A stretch of 64,000 nt of DNA, taken from contig NZ_CP094526.1 of assembly GCF_029910095.1 (NCBI RefSeq), forward strand, positions 4,960,001 through 5,024,000, read 5' to 3'. The stretch is from Bradyrhizobium sp. ISRA464 (lineage in GTDB: Bacteria; Pseudomonadota; Alphaproteobacteria; Rhizobiales; Xanthobacteraceae). A program made the translations under genes and the position numbers. The notes below the pieces were generated by a model. That model worked only from the letters and a program-made list of their open reading frames with translations. It was not told the origin of the DNA and did no database searches. Positions 24,594 through 34,339 of this stretch are shown here, piece by piece. Each line of letters begins with the position of its first letter. Position 1 is the first letter of the stretch.

Positions 24594-25292
24594 TCAATCG
24601 GCGCGGAACGTCCGGCCGGGATCGCCACCCCGGAAATCCGCCAAAATCGTCTCGCCCGCGATCGCGGTCTGCCCTTCCGAGACCAGCGCCTTGGTGCCCT
24701 CGGGCAGATAGACATCGAGCCGCGAACCGAAGCGGATCAGGCCGAAGCGCTCGCCGGCGCCGATCGACTGCCCTTCCTTGACGAAGCAGACGATCCGCCG
24801 CGCCACCAGCCCCGCGATCTGGATCACGCCGATCCGGCCGTTCGGCGTCGAGATCACCAGCGAATTGCGCTCATTGTCCTCGCTCGCCTTGTCGAGCTCG
24901 GCATTGATGAAGGCGCCCGGCCGATAGGCGATGCGGTCGATACGGCCGGCCACCGGGCTGCGGTTCACGTGGCAGTTGAACACGCTCATGAAGATGGAGA
25001 CCCGCGGCAGCGGCTTGTCGCCGAGACCTAGCTCGGCCGGCGGCAATGCCTGCCCCACCATGGAGACGCGGCCGTCGGCCGGCGACACCACGATGCCGTC
25101 GCGCACCGGCGTCACGCGCACCGGATCGCGGAAGAACAGCGCGCACCAGATGGTGAGTAGCGTCCCGATCCACCCCAGCGGGGTCCAGATCCAGAACAGG
25201 ATCAAGCTCGCGAGTGCGAAGCCGCCGATGAAGGGATAGCCCTCCGGGTGGATCGGCGGGACCTGTGCACGGATGGAATTGGCGATGGACAT
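24594..25292 (-). CDS. psd: phosphatidylserine decarboxylase proenzyme
   Basis: 232 residues, the short PSD-A type. Two hydrophobic helices near the N-terminus (about 20-55) anchor it in the membrane. The self-cleavage site is Gly189-Ser190 in [13 protein letters not shown]; the serine becomes the pyruvoyl cofactor of the small subunit. The conserved [16 protein letters not shown] is at about 101-116. It decarboxylates phosphatidylserine to phosphatidylethanolamine. It lies upstream of pssA and 54 bp downstream of the ABC exporter gene, on the same strand. Confidence 0.94.
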   Translation of the reverse strand: MSIANSIRAQVPPIHPEGYPFIGGFALASLILFWIWTPLGWIGTLLTIWCALFFRDPVRVTPVRDGIVVSPADGRVSMVGQALPPAELGLGDKPLPRVSIFMSVFNCHVNRSPVAGRIDRIAYRPGAFINAELDKASEDNERNSLVISTPNGRIGVIQIAGLVARRIVCFVKEGQSIGAGERFGLIRFGSRLDVYLPEGTKALVSEGQTAIAGETILADFRGGDPGRTFRAD

Positions 25293-25346
25293 CAGAGCTC
25301 GCTGGGTTCCCCGCTCCTTCGGCGGGAGATCGGCGCTCTACTTCCT

Positions 25347-27335
25347 CTATTCCGCGGCGGTCGGCAAGGGCTTCTCGACCGTGACGGGGGCGGAATCCTG
25401 GGCCGGCTCGGCGACCGGCGGCGGCAGGCGGTTGGGCGCCTCGCTGTCGTCGTCAATCTCCGCGAGCCGTTCGCGGGCCGCCTCGGCCTCGCGCTGCCGG
25501 TTCCACATGCCGGCATACAGCCCGCCCGCGGCCAGCAGCCGGGCATGGGTGCCGCGCTCGGCGATCCGGCCCTGATCCAGCACGATGATCTCGTCGGCGC
25601 CGACAATGGTCGACAGGCGGTGCGCGATCACGAGCGAGGTCCGGTTGCGCGAGACGCGCTCCAGCGCGTCCTGGATCTCGGCCTCGGTGTGGCTGTCGAG
25701 CGCGGAGGTCGCCTCGTCCAGCAACAGGATCGGCGGCGCTTTCAGCACCGTGCGTGCGATCGCGACGCGCTGCTTTTCGCCGCCGGAGAGTTTCAGCCCG
25801 CGCTCGCCGACCTGGGTCTCATAACCCTTAGGTGACATCCGGATGAAATGGTCGATCTGCGCCAGCCGCGCCGCTTCCTCCACTTCCGCATCGCTGGCGT
25901 CCCAGCGGCCGTAGCGGATGTTGTAGCGGATGGTGTCGTTGAACAGCACGGTGTCCTGCGGCACCATGCCGATCGAAGCACGCAGCGACGCCTGCGTCAC
26001 CGACTTGATGTCCTGGCCGTCGATCAGGATACGGCCGCTGGAGACGTCATAGAGCCGAAACAGCAGCCGCGAGATCGTCGACTTGCCGGCCCCTGAAGGA
26101 CCGACGATGGCGACCGTCTTGCCGGCGGGCACCTCGAAGCTGAGGCCCTTGAGGATCGGCCGGTCGGGTTCGTAGGCGAAGCGGACATCCTCGAAGCGCA
26201 CGCTGCCGGCGGACACGGCGAGCGGCCTGGCGTCCGGCATGTCCTTCACTTCCGGATTGCGCGCCAGCACATCGAACATCTTCTCGATGTCGATGATCGC
26301 CTGCTTGATCTCGCGATATACCATGCCCATGAAATTGAGCGGCTGGTAGAGCTGGATCATCATGGAGTTGATCAGCACGAAATCGCCGACGGTATGGCTG
26401 CCCTTGCGGATGCCGAGCGCGCACATCAGCATCGTCGCGGTCAGGCCCACGGTGAAGATGATCGCCTGCCCGGTGTTGAGCACCGCGAGCGAGGTATAGG
26501 TCTTTACGCTGGCCTGCTCGTAACGCTCCATCGAGCGGTCGTAGCGCTTTGCCTCGCGCTCCTCGGCGCCGAAATATTTCACCGTCTCGTAGTTGAGCAG
26601 CGAATCGATCGCCTTAGTGTTCGCCTCGGTGTCGGAATCGTTCATCTTGCGGCGGATCTCGATCCGCCACTCGGTCGCGATGTAGGTGAAATACATGAAC
26701 ACGACGACGGTGAGCAGCACCGCCAGCACGTAGCGCCAGTCGAACTGCCAGAGCAGCACCGCCGCCAGCAGCGTGACCTCGACGATGGTCGGGATCAGCT
26801 GCAGGATCACCATCCGCACGATGGTCTCGATGCCGGTGCGGCCGCGCTCGAGGATGCGGGTCAGGCCGCCGGTCTTGCGCTCGAGATGGAAGCGCAGCGA
26901 CAGTTCGTGCATGTGCACGAAGGTGATGTAGGCGAGCCGCCGCACCGCATGCATGGCGACGTGCGCGAAGATGCCGTCGCGCCATTGCGTCAGCACCGCC
27001 ATGATGATGCGCACCGCGCCGTAGCCGATCGTCATCAAAAGCGGCGAGGCGATCAGCCACATCATCCAGTTGGACGGAGCGACGGGTGCCGAGCCGGCGC
27101 CGTTCAGCGCATCGATCGCCCATTTGAAGGTGAACGGCACCGACAGCGTCGCGAGCTTCGCGAACAGCAGCAGCACCACCGACCAGACCACGCGCATCTT
27201 CAGATCGGCGCGATCGCCCGGCCAGATATAGGGCCAGAGATGAACGAGCGTGCCGATCAGCGTCGCCTTTTCGACCGCCTGCGTCGCGGCTGCGGGCGCC
27301 TCGACGGCAGGCACATGCGGCTGCGGGGGCGCCAT
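25347..27335 (-). CDS. ABC exporter, fused permease and ATPase, Atm1/HMT1-type
   Basis: 662 residues. A six-helix ABC exporter domain (about 40-340) includes the Atm1-type stretches RRLAYITFVHMHELSLRFHL and SLLNYETVKYFGAEEREAKR. The ATPase domain (about 375-610) has Walker A GPSGAGKST, the signature LSGGEKQRVAIA and Walker B ILLLDEATSALDS. Atm1 relatives in alphaproteobacteria export glutathione-bound sulfur or metal species and support cytosolic metal and redox balance; the mitochondrial homologue supplies iron-sulfur assembly outside the organelle. The protein acts as a homodimer. It is probably transcribed towards psd and pssA. Confidence 0.9.
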   Translation of the reverse strand: MAPPQPHVPAVEAPAAATQAVEKATLIGTLVHLWPYIWPGDRADLKMRVVWSVVLLLFAKLATLSVPFTFKWAIDALNGAGSAPVAPSNWMMWLIASPLLMTIGYGAVRIIMAVLTQWRDGIFAHVAMHAVRRLAYITFVHMHELSLRFHLERKTGGLTRILERGRTGIETIVRMVILQLIPTIVEVTLLAAVLLWQFDWRYVLAVLLTVVVFMYFTYIATEWRIEIRRKMNDSDTEANTKAIDSLLNYETVKYFGAEEREAKRYDRSMERYEQASVKTYTSLAVLNTGQAIIFTVGLTATMLMCALGIRKGSHTVGDFVLINSMMIQLYQPLNFMGMVYREIKQAIIDIEKMFDVLARNPEVKDMPDARPLAVSAGSVRFEDVRFAYEPDRPILKGLSFEVPAGKTVAIVGPSGAGKSTISRLLFRLYDVSSGRILIDGQDIKSVTQASLRASIGMVPQDTVLFNDTIRYNIRYGRWDASDAEVEEAARLAQIDHFIRMSPKGYETQVGERGLKLSGGEKQRVAIARTVLKAPPILLLDEATSALDSHTEAEIQDALERVSRNRTSLVIAHRLSTIVGADEIIVLDQGRIAERGTHARLLAAGGLYAGMWNRQREAEAARERLAEIDDDSEAPNRLPPPVAEPAQDSAPVTVEKPLPTAAE

Positions 27336-27567
27336 CAGGAGCCCGCCCGGGTTGGGGCGGCGCGCCCTCTTGCCGTCACATCTTTTCCACGGTTTGACAT
27401 TCTGGCCGTCATATAGACCGTTTGATTGCGGCGTACAGACTTGTGGCGAAAATCTTTCGCGATTCGCGGGAATTTACGGGATTTTTTCGTCCTCAATCCC
27501 CATATCCTACCCTCGACCCTTTTCCCTACCCTTGACCCTTTTTACGCTGCAGTGCCACAAGGATCGC

Positions 27568-28173
27568 ATGAACCAAATCAAGACTGTCTGTGTCTATTGC
27601 GGCTCCGGCCCCGGTAACAATCCCCGCTTCATTGAAGCTGCCGTTGCGCTCGGTAAGAGTTTTGCCGAGAACAACGTCCGCCTGGTCTATGGCGGCGGAT
27701 CGATCGGCCTGATGGGCGCGGTTGCCAAATCCACGCTTCAGCACGGTGGCTCCGTCACCGGCATCATTCCGGAATTCTTGCGGGCGCGCGAGAACGCGCT
27801 GACATCGGTTCAGGAAATGATCGTCACGCCCGACATGCATGAGCGCAAGCGGCTGATGTTCGAGCGCTCGGATGCGTTCGTCGCCCTGCCCGGCGGCGTC
27901 GGCACGCTGGAGGAATTGGTCGAGCAATTGACCTGGCAGCAGCTCGGCCGGCATTCGAAGCCGGTGCTGCTCGCCAACATCGACAATTTCTGGGAGCCGC
28001 TGCTCTCGCTTCTGAACCACATGCGTACCACCGAGTTCATCCGCCCGACGCTGGCCGTCAACGTGCTGATGACCGACCGCGTCGAGGACATCCTGCCGCG
28101 GTTGCGCTCCGCGGTGGCGCGGACCCCGGAAAGCGCCAAGGAGCTCGCACCGGACGTGGCGCGGCGGCTGTAG
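27568..28173 (+). CDS. LOG family protein (TIGR00730, Rossmann-fold nucleotide phosphoribohydrolase)
   Basis: 201 residues. The two family motifs are intact: VYGGGSIGLMGAVA (about 36-50) and the catalytic PGGVGTLEEL (about 105-114), preceded by MHERKRLMFERSD. LOG proteins cleave ribose 5-phosphate from nucleoside monophosphates such as AMP or cytokinin precursors. The ATG at 27568 has AAGGA close upstream; the open frame continues to 27250 but overlaps the ABC exporter gene and promoter region. Divergent from the ABC exporter and not in an operon. Confidence 0.92.
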   Translation: MNQIKTVCVYCGSGPGNNPRFIEAAVALGKSFAENNVRLVYGGGSIGLMGAVAKSTLQHGGSVTGIIPEFLRARENALTSVQEMIVTPDMHERKRLMFERSDAFVALPGGVGTLEELVEQLTWQQLGRHSKPVLLANIDNFWEPLLSLLNHMRTTEFIRPTLAVNVLMTDRVEDILPRLRSAVARTPESAKELAPDVARRL

Positions 28174-28200
28174 GCTTGAGGGCGCACTCGCCTCTCTCCC

Positions 28201-28304
28201 CGTCATGCTGAGGCGGCCGCATAGCGGCCGTCTCGAAGCACGAGAGCCGGACTGGTGGCCGTGCATCCTTCGAGACGCGCGTGCCGCTCCTCAGGATGAC
28301 GGGT
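28201..28304. repeat. palindromic repeat, CCTCAT family, diverged copy (copy 4)
   Basis: Contains CGTCATGCTGAGGCGGCCGC, GTCTCGAAGCACGAG and CATCCTTCGAGACGCGCGTG, ending CTCCTCAGGATGACGGG. The outer arms read GTCATGCTGAGG and CCTCAGGATGAC, whereas the other copies have CTCATCCTGAGG. It separates the convergent LOG and VOC genes. Confidence 0.7.
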
Positions 28305-28330
28305 CGAGAGAAGCGCGGGTCCAACGGACC

Positions 28331-28708
28331 TCACTCGCTCGGAAACGTCACGGCCTCGACACGGTTGCCGTCGGGATCGAGCACGAAAGCCGCGTAGTAG
28401 CGGACGCGATCATGCGGGCGCAGGCCCGGTGCGCCGTCGGAGCGGCCGCCGGCGGCAAGCGCGGCGGCATGGAACGCATCGACCTCGGCGGTCGTCTTCG
28501 CGCGCAGGCAGATATGGGTGCCGCTCTCGTGCGGCACCGGCGGCATGCCGGCGCGCAGATTGATCCAGAACTCGGGATAGGCCTTGCCGAAGCCGATCGT
28601 CGCCGGCCGGGTGACCAGGCGCGTCAGCCCGAGCGCGGCCAATGTCGGTTCATAGAACCGCGCCGCGCGTCCGAGATCGCGGACGCCGACAGAGACGTGG
28701 TCGATCAT
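28331..28708 (-). CDS. VOC-superfamily protein (glyoxalase/bleomycin-resistance fold)
   Basis: 125 residues with the paired beta-alpha-beta-beta-beta units of the VOC fold: MIDHVSVGVRDLGRAARFYE at the start and a C-terminal DPDGNRVEAVTF. His4 and the final Glu (VEAVTF) are in the usual metal-ligand positions, with His in SGTHICLRA as a third. Function within the family ranges from glyoxalase I to dioxygenases and cannot be told here. Single gene; a palindromic repeat lies upstream. Confidence 0.85.
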   Translation of the reverse strand: MIDHVSVGVRDLGRAARFYEPTLAALGLTRLVTRPATIGFGKAYPEFWINLRAGMPPVPHESGTHICLRAKTTAEVDAFHAAALAAGGRSDGAPGLRPHDRVRYYAAFVLDPDGNRVEAVTFPSE

Positions 28709-28727
28709 GAAAGTCCCTCCCTCCCCC

Positions 28728-28813
28728 CGTCATTGCCAGGAGCGAAGCGACCAAGCAATCCATGCTGCAGCGTGCGCGGAGGGATGGATTGCTTCGCTTC
28801 GCTCGTAATGACG
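28728..28813. repeat. palindromic repeat, family with GCGAAGCAATCCAT arms (copy 2)
   Basis: CGTCATTGCCAGGAGCGAAG with CGACCAAGCAATCCAT on the left; ATGGATTGCTTCGCTTCGCT then CGTAATGACG on the right. It has the same arms as 5570-5662 but a different loop. It lies between the citramalate synthase stop and the VOC gene. Confidence 0.75.
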
Positions 28814-28821
28814 GCGTTATC

Positions 28822-30420
28822 TCATGTCGGCGCGCCCGACTTCACGAGCTTGTACACCAGCGAATCCATCAGCGCCTGGAACGAGGCGTCGATGATGTTC
28901 GGCGAAACGCCGACCGTGGTCCAATTGTCGCCGGTCTCGTCCTCGCTCTCGATCAGGACGCGCGTGACCGCCTCAGAGCCGCCATTGAGGATACGCACGC
29001 GGTAGTCGATCAGCTTTAGGCCGTCGATGTATTTCTGGTATTTGCCGAGATCCTTGCGCAGTGCGACGTCGAGCGCATTCACCGGACCGTTGCCTTCGGC
29101 GGCCGAGATCAGCCGCTCGCCGTCGACGTCGACCTTCACCACGGCGAGCGCCACCGTGACGCGCAGGCCATTGGCGTTGTAGCGCTGCTCGACATTGACG
29201 TCGAATTGCTCGACCTTGAAATATTCCGGCACCTTGCCGAGCGTGCGCCGCGCCAGCAGCTCGAACGAGGCGTTGGCGGATTCATAGGCGAAGCCCGCCG
29301 CCTCGCGCTCCTTCAACTCCTCGACGAGCCGCGTTAGCCGCGGATCGCTCTTGTCATAGGCGATGCCGGCGCGATCGAGCTCGGCGATGACGTTGGAGCG
29401 GCCGGCCTGGTCAGACACCAGCACCTTGCGGTGATTGCCGACCGATTCCGGCAGCACATGCTCGTAGGTGTGCGGATCCTTCAACACCGCGGAGGCGTGG
29501 ATGCCGGTCTTGGTGACGAAGGCGCTCTCGCCGACGTAAGCCGCATGGCGGTTGGGCGCGCGGTTCAGCATGTCATCGAGGGTGCGAGACACCTTCGTCA
29601 GCGTCGCCATCTTGTCCGCGGTGACGCCGATCTCGAACTTGTCGGCAAACTCCTGCTTCAGCCGCAAGGTCGGGATCAGCGAGCACAGATTGGCGTTGCC
29701 ACAGCGCTCGCCGAGGCCGTTGAGCGTGCCCTGGATCTGCCGCGCGCCAGCGCGCACCGCGGCCAGCGAATTGGCCACCGCCTGCTCGGTGTCGTTATGG
29801 GCGTGGATGCCGAGATTTGCGCCCGGCACATGCTCGATGACGTCGCCGACGATGGTCTCGACCTCGTGCGGCATGGTGCCGCCATTGGTGTCGCACAGCA
29901 CCACCCAGCGCGCGCCGGACTCAAAGGCCACTTTCGCGCAGGCCAGCGCGTAGTCGCGGTTCTCCTTGTAGCCGTCGAAGAAGTGCTCGCAGTCGACCAT
30001 CACCTCGCGGCCAAGCGCCCTGGCTGCCGCGACACTGTCGCGGATCGAGGCGAGATTCTCCTCGTTCGTGGTCTCGAGCGCGACCCGAACCTGATAGGCG
30101 GAGGACTTGGCGACGAAGCAGATCGCATCCGCCTTGGCCTCGAGGATGCCGGCCAGTCCCGGATCGTTCGAGGCCGAGCGGCCGGGACGGCGCGTCATGC
30201 CGAACGCGGTGAAGCGCGCGTGGTCGAAAGCGGGCTTCGTGCTGAAGAATTCGGAGTCGGTCGGATTGGCACCAGGATAGCCGCCCTCGACATAGTCGAT
30301 GCCGAGCTCGTCCAGCATCTTGGCGATCACCTGCTTGTCCTGCAGCGTGAAGTCGACGCCGTTGGTTTGCGCGCCGTCGCGCAGCGTGGTGTCGAACAGA
30401 TAGAGGCGTTCACGGCTCAT
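28822..30420 (-). CDS. cimA: citramalate synthase
   Basis: 532 residues of the 2-isopropylmalate synthase family. The start LYLFDTTLRDGAQTNGVDFT is the TIM-barrel signature that binds the metal and acetyl-CoA; GIDYVEGGYPGANPTD is typical of the citramalate synthase (TIGR00977) branch rather than LeuA. HAHNDTEQAVANSLAAVRAGA (about 210-230) is the second signature. A C-terminal regulatory domain of about 170 residues follows. It condenses pyruvate and acetyl-CoA to citramalate on a threonine-independent route to isoleucine. The ATG at 30420 overlaps the stop of the GNAT gene by four bases, so a longer start is excluded. Third in a cysS-GNAT-cimA unit. Confidence 0.92.
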   Translation of the reverse strand: MSRERLYLFDTTLRDGAQTNGVDFTLQDKQVIAKMLDELGIDYVEGGYPGANPTDSEFFSTKPAFDHARFTAFGMTRRPGRSASNDPGLAGILEAKADAICFVAKSSAYQVRVALETTNEENLASIRDSVAAARALGREVMVDCEHFFDGYKENRDYALACAKVAFESGARWVVLCDTNGGTMPHEVETIVGDVIEHVPGANLGIHAHNDTEQAVANSLAAVRAGARQIQGTLNGLGERCGNANLCSLIPTLRLKQEFADKFEIGVTADKMATLTKVSRTLDDMLNRAPNRHAAYVGESAFVTKTGIHASAVLKDPHTYEHVLPESVGNHRKVLVSDQAGRSNVIAELDRAGIAYDKSDPRLTRLVEELKEREAAGFAYESANASFELLARRTLGKVPEYFKVEQFDVNVEQRYNANGLRVTVALAVVKVDVDGERLISAAEGNGPVNALDVALRKDLGKYQKYIDGLKLIDYRVRILNGGSEAVTRVLIESEDETGDNWTTVGVSPNIIDASFQALMDSLVYKLVKSGAPT

Positions 30421-30923
30421 GCGTGGCCTCCCTGGGTCGCGACACCGTCGAGCTTCTTTTGCATCGTGGTGTTGGCGAGCCATTCGCCATTGATGGTCAC
30501 CGAATTGCGCTGTTGCGCGACGTAGCCGCGCTTGCGGAAGAACTCGAGCGCGGTATCGCTGGCATCGACCGTCAGGGCCTTGGCGCCGCGCGCACCCGCG
30601 ATCTTCTCCAGGGCATCGCACAACGCCGCGCCGACGCCCTGCCCGACCGCGCTCGGATGCACATAGAGCATATCGATATGGTCGGTGCCCTTCAGCGAGG
30701 CGAAGCCGACCGGCGCGCCCTGCAGCGTTGCGATCAGCGTAAGCTGGGCGGCGAGCTTCTTGCCGAACGCAGCCTCGTCCTCGGCGGCCAACGCCCAGGC
30801 TTCCTGCTGCGCCTCGCTGTAATCGTCGCCGGTGAGATCCATGATCGACGCCGCGAAAATGGCCGCAAGCATCGGCGCATCTTCCGGCAGGAATGGACGC
30901 AGTGCGGGGGTGGAACGGCTCAT
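30417..30923 (-). CDS. GNAT-family N-acetyltransferase
   Basis: 168 residues of the GNAT fold. Beta strand 4 and motif A are seen in [25 protein letters not shown] (about 85-110), where V-G-Q-G-V-G binds the acetyl-CoA pyrophosphate; a C-terminal [11 protein letters not shown] is the usual motif B. The substrate is unknown. Both ends overlap by ATGA with neighbours: its start with the end of cysS and its stop with the start of cimA. It is therefore tightly coupled to them, which hints at a product or quality-control role in cysteine or branched-chain amino-acid metabolism. Confidence 0.9.
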   Translation of the reverse strand: MSRSTPALRPFLPEDAPMLAAIFAASIMDLTGDDYSEAQQEAWALAAEDEAAFGKKLAAQLTLIATLQGAPVGFASLKGTDHIDMLYVHPSAVGQGVGAALCDALEKIAGARGAKALTVDASDTALEFFRKRGYVAQQRNSVTINGEWLANTTMQKKLDGVATQGGHA

Positions 30924-32335
30924 CGCGCGACCTCCCAGGTCGTCATTGGCTTTCCTTCAGCATCTTTTCCGTCCTTGATCGCCACGCCCATGGCGGCGAG
31001 CTGATCGCGGATGCGGTCGGACTCCTTGAAATCCTTCCGTGCACGGGCCGCACTACGTTCAGCGATCAGCGCCTCGACCGCATTGGCGTCGACACCGCTC
31101 GCCTGCTGCTTGCGGCTCTTCCAAGCGCCCGCGCTCTCAGACAGGAAGCCGAGCAGCCGCAGCGAGCTGGCGAGCTCCTTGCGAGCCTGCTCGCTGGTCG
31201 ACGCCGCATGGCGCAGACCGTGCAGCACCGCCATCGCCTGCGCGGTGTTGAGGTCGTCGTAGAGCGCCTCGATCATCGCCGGCGACGGCGGGCCGGACTC
31301 GGCGTCGGCCGCGACCGCATACCAGTCGTCGAGCGTCTTCGCGGCCTCTTCGGTCGCCTTCAGCGTCCAGTCGAGCGGCGAGCGATAGTGCGTCTTCAGC
31401 ATGGCGAGCCGCAGCACCTCGCCCGGCCAGTCCGTCAGCAGATCGCGGATCGTGAAGAAGTTGCCGAGCGACTTCGACATCTTCTCGCTCTCGATCTGCA
31501 GGAAGCCGTTGTGCATCCAGACATTGGCCATGCGGTCGGCGTGGAAGGCGCAGCAGGTCTGTGCGAGCTCGTTCTCATGGTGCGGGAACACCAGGTCGAT
31601 GCCGCCGCCATGGATGTCGAACCTCTCGCCGAGATGCTTCCAGGCCATCGCCGAGCACTCGATGTGCCAGCCTGGCCGGCCCTCGACCTTGATCCCGGCC
31701 GGCGACGGCCAAGATGGCTCGCCCGGCTTCGACGGCTTCCAGAGCACGAAGTCGGTGTTGTCGCGCTTGTAGGGCGCGACGTCGACGCGGGCGCCCGCGA
31801 TCATCTCGTCGAGCGAGCGCTTCGACAGCGAGCCATAGCGCGGCAGCACCGAATTGGCCGAATTCATCGCCTGCGGCGAGAACAGCACGTGATCTTCCGC
31901 GACATAGGCGAAGCCGCCGGCGACCAGCTTCTCGATGATCGCGCGCATCTCCGGGATGTGCTCGGTCGCGCGCGGCTGCACCGTCGGGGCCAAGCAGCCG
32001 AGCGCGGTGACGTCGTCCTGGTACTGCTGATAGGTCTGCTCGGTGACCTTGCGGATCGCCTCGTTCAGGGGCACGCCGGGATAGTCCCGCGCGGCGCGGA
32101 CGTTGATCTTGTCATCAACGTCGGTGACGTTGCGGACATAGGTCACGTGATCGGCGCCGTAGCGATGGCGCAGCACGCGGAACAGCACGTCGAACACGAT
32201 CGCGGCGCGGCCGTTGCCGATATGAGCGAAGTCGTAGACCGTCGGTCCGCAGGCATACATGCGGACGTTATTGGCATCGAGCGGCACGAACGGCCGCTTC
32301 TCCCGGGTCAACGTATCGTAGAGTCGCAATTCCAT
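30920..32335 (-). CDS. cysS: cysteinyl-tRNA synthetase
   Basis: 471 residues of a class I synthetase. The HIGH motif is HIGN at 38-41 within [18 protein letters not shown] is at 285-289. The zinc site that selects cysteine is represented by Cys29, Cys227 (HIECSAM) and the His/Glu of PHHENELAQ (251-259). The C-terminal anticodon-binding helical domain follows. It charges tRNA-Cys. First gene of an overlapping unit with the GNAT and citramalate synthase genes. The downstream coupling is by a four-base ATGA overlap. Confidence 0.96.
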   Translation of the reverse strand: MELRLYDTLTREKRPFVPLDANNVRMYACGPTVYDFAHIGNGRAAIVFDVLFRVLRHRYGADHVTYVRNVTDVDDKINVRAARDYPGVPLNEAIRKVTEQTYQQYQDDVTALGCLAPTVQPRATEHIPEMRAIIEKLVAGGFAYVAEDHVLFSPQAMNSANSVLPRYGSLSKRSLDEMIAGARVDVAPYKRDNTDFVLWKPSKPGEPSWPSPAGIKVEGRPGWHIECSAMAWKHLGERFDIHGGGIDLVFPHHENELAQTCCAFHADRMANVWMHNGFLQIESEKMSKSLGNFFTIRDLLTDWPGEVLRLAMLKTHYRSPLDWTLKATEEAAKTLDDWYAVAADAESGPPSPAMIEALYDDLNTAQAMAVLHGLRHAASTSEQARKELASSLRLLGFLSESAGAWKSRKQQASGVDANAVEALIAERSAARARKDFKESDRIRDQLAAMGVAIKDGKDAEGKPMTTWEVAR

Positions 32336-32629
32336 GGAAACCGTCCCTTGCGGCCGGGCGGTCCAATGATCTCAGGGTGATTGAGAAAAGACGGCCTCAG
32401 CCAGCGAATCGCTAGCTAATAATCTCGCGGCAAATGCTGCAGATGGCGAGGTGGCCGTTCATGGTTCCACCATGTCTCATGGCCCCTCTGTGCCGTCAAG
32501 GGGCTGTTTTGAGGTCGTTTGTACCCGCTCCGCCGGCGAAAGCCGCGCCAAGTCCCTCATGGTTAATCATTATTAAGAGTTCGGGCGTATCCGGTGAACC
32601 GCGGATTTCACCCGTTTCCCCGGTGCACC

Positions 32630-32938
32630 ATGCGGCTCATTTCAGCATTCATTGCCTGCGCGTCCCTCCTCACTGCCTCGGCCGCGCTGGCCGACAGCCG
32701 CGTCTTCATCATCGCCAACCAGGCCGACGGCTACGGCGTCGACCAGTGCCTGGCGCGCGGCGACAAATGCGGCGCGTATGCCGCGCGCGCCTACTGCCAG
32801 TCACGCGATTTTGCACAGGCGACGAATTACCGCCGCGTCGAGCCCGACGAGATCACCGGCGCGATTCCGGGTGCGTCCAGCGACAAATGCAGCGGAAATG
32901 GCTGCGGCGAATACGTCGCCATCACCTGCCAGCGCTGA
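32630..32938 (+). CDS. small secreted cysteine-containing protein of unknown function
   Basis: 102 residues. A signal peptide is evident: basic start MR, hydrophobic ISAFIACASLLTASAA, and the cleavage site ALA/DS. The mature part has six cysteines (CLARGDKCGAYAARAYC and DKCSGNGCGEYVAITC), which suggests disulfides and a periplasmic location. I recognise no named domain, although rhizobial proteins of this pattern (beginning with an AxADSRVFIIANQADGYG-like stretch) exist as hypotheticals. The ATG at 32630 is fixed by the signal peptide. The 290 bp upstream contain no gene. Next on the strand is the DUF2865 gene. Confidence 0.72.
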   Translation: MRLISAFIACASLLTASAALADSRVFIIANQADGYGVDQCLARGDKCGAYAARAYCQSRDFAQATNYRRVEPDEITGAIPGASSDKCSGNGCGEYVAITCQR

Positions 32939-33084
32939 ACGCGCGCCAAGCGACTGGTCAAGCCGGGCTTTTTGCCACATCGGTGCCCCGGAAACGACGT
33001 GACGCTGCCCCGAGAAAAGGCTATTGCAAGCCGCCTTGGCCGCGCGTTGGCGTTCGCCGTGCGGCATCGTTCTAATGGCCGGAT

Positions 33085-34254
33085 ATGCCCGATACCCCCG
33101 ATCTTCGCTTCTCCCGATGGCTTTTGACCTGCGCCGTGCTTGCCGGCATTGCCCTGCCCGCCTCTGACGCATTCGCGCAGGTGAATCCGGGCCCGCCCGG
33201 ACCGCTGCCGCAACAGGCGCAGGCCAACCCGATGTGCGCCCGGCTCGAAGGGCAATTGGCGACGATCGATCGCGGCGGCGGCACCGGCGATCCGGCCAGG
33301 GACGAGCAGATCCGCCGCTATCAGGACGCGGCAACCAGGCAGCAGGGCGAGCTCGATCGCGTGACGGCGCAGGCCCGGCGCATGGGTTGCGACAGCTCCG
33401 GCTTCTTCTCGCTGTTCAACAACAACTCGGCGCAGTGTGGCCCGGTCAACAACCAGATCCAGCAGATGCGCGCCAATCTCGACCAGATGACCGCGAACCT
33501 CGAGCGGCTGCGCTCCGGCGGGCTCGGCGGCGCCGACCGCGAGAACCAGCGGCGCTCGGTGCTGACCGCGCTCGCGCAGAACAATTGCGGCCCGCAATAT
33601 GCTGCTGCCGCTGCGCGCGGCCCGGGCAACTTCCTCGAGAACCTGTTCGGCGGCGGTAACGCCAACCCGAATCCGAACCCGGAGATACCTCCACCCGGTC
33701 CCGAATACGGCGCGCAGTCCGGCACCTACCGCACCGTGTGCGTGCGCACCTGCGACGGCGCTTATTTCCCGATCTCGTTCGCAACCGTGCAGGCGCGCTT
33801 CGCCGATGACGAGCGGGTCTGCAAGGCGCAATGCCCCGCCGCGGAAGCGACGCTGTTCGCCTATCGCAATCCGGGCGAGGACATCAACCAGGCGGTGTCG
33901 ATCAGCGGCCAGCCCTACTCTTCGCTGCCGAACGCCTTCAAATACCGCACCGAGTTCAATCCGTCGTGCTCCTGCAAGGCGGCCGGCCAGAGCTGGGCGG
34001 AAGCGCTGAAGGGCGTCGATGACAAGGCCAGTGTCGAGCAGCAGGGCGACATCGTCGTCACCGAGGAGAGCGCGCGGAAGATGCAGCAGCGCGCCCAGCA
34101 GCAGGCGACGAAATCCGCCGCCGGCAAGAAGGGCGCGCCGGCAGCAGCGCAGCAGCAACAACCGGCCGCGGCTGACGCGACAGCTCCGGCCACGCCGTCC
34201 GGCGACGGGCAGATCCGCACGGTCGGACCGACCTTCATTCCGCCGAAGCATTAG
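33085..34254 (+). CDS. DUF2865 family exported protein
   Basis: 389 residues with an N-terminal signal peptide (hydrophobic WLLTCAVLAGIALPASDAFA/QV). The DUF2865 core (about 50-300) has paired cysteines, a helical region NQIQQMRANLDQMTANLERL and the C-terminal half TVCVRTCDGAYFPISFATV and CKAQCPAAEATLFAYRNPGEDINQAV, repeating in rhizobial family members. The tail is Ala/Gln/Pro-rich low complexity (AAAQQQQPAAAD). Function is unknown; location is periplasmic or cell-surface. It follows the small secreted protein by 146 bp in the same direction. Confidence 0.82.
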   Translation: MPDTPDLRFSRWLLTCAVLAGIALPASDAFAQVNPGPPGPLPQQAQANPMCARLEGQLATIDRGGGTGDPARDEQIRRYQDAATRQQGELDRVTAQARRMGCDSSGFFSLFNNNSAQCGPVNNQIQQMRANLDQMTANLERLRSGGLGGADRENQRRSVLTALAQNNCGPQYAAAAARGPGNFLENLFGGGNANPNPNPEIPPPGPEYGAQSGTYRTVCVRTCDGAYFPISFATVQARFADDERVCKAQCPAAEATLFAYRNPGEDINQAVSISGQPYSSLPNAFKYRTEFNPSCSCKAAGQSWAEALKGVDDKASVEQQGDIVVTEESARKMQQRAQQQATKSAAGKKGAPAAAQQQQPAAADATAPATPSGDGQIRTVGPTFIPPKH

Positions 34255-34339
34255 GGACCCGGCGCCCCCTCCGCGCATTCGGTTCACTTCTTCCGCTTGC
34301 GCGCGAGGGAGCTGACTCACTTCGCGGTGCCGTGAGGGC

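Noticed and set aside
32563..32576. CtrA-like site upstream of the small secreted protein
   Set aside because: TTAA-N6-TTAA; the spacer is one base too short and the flanking C is missing.
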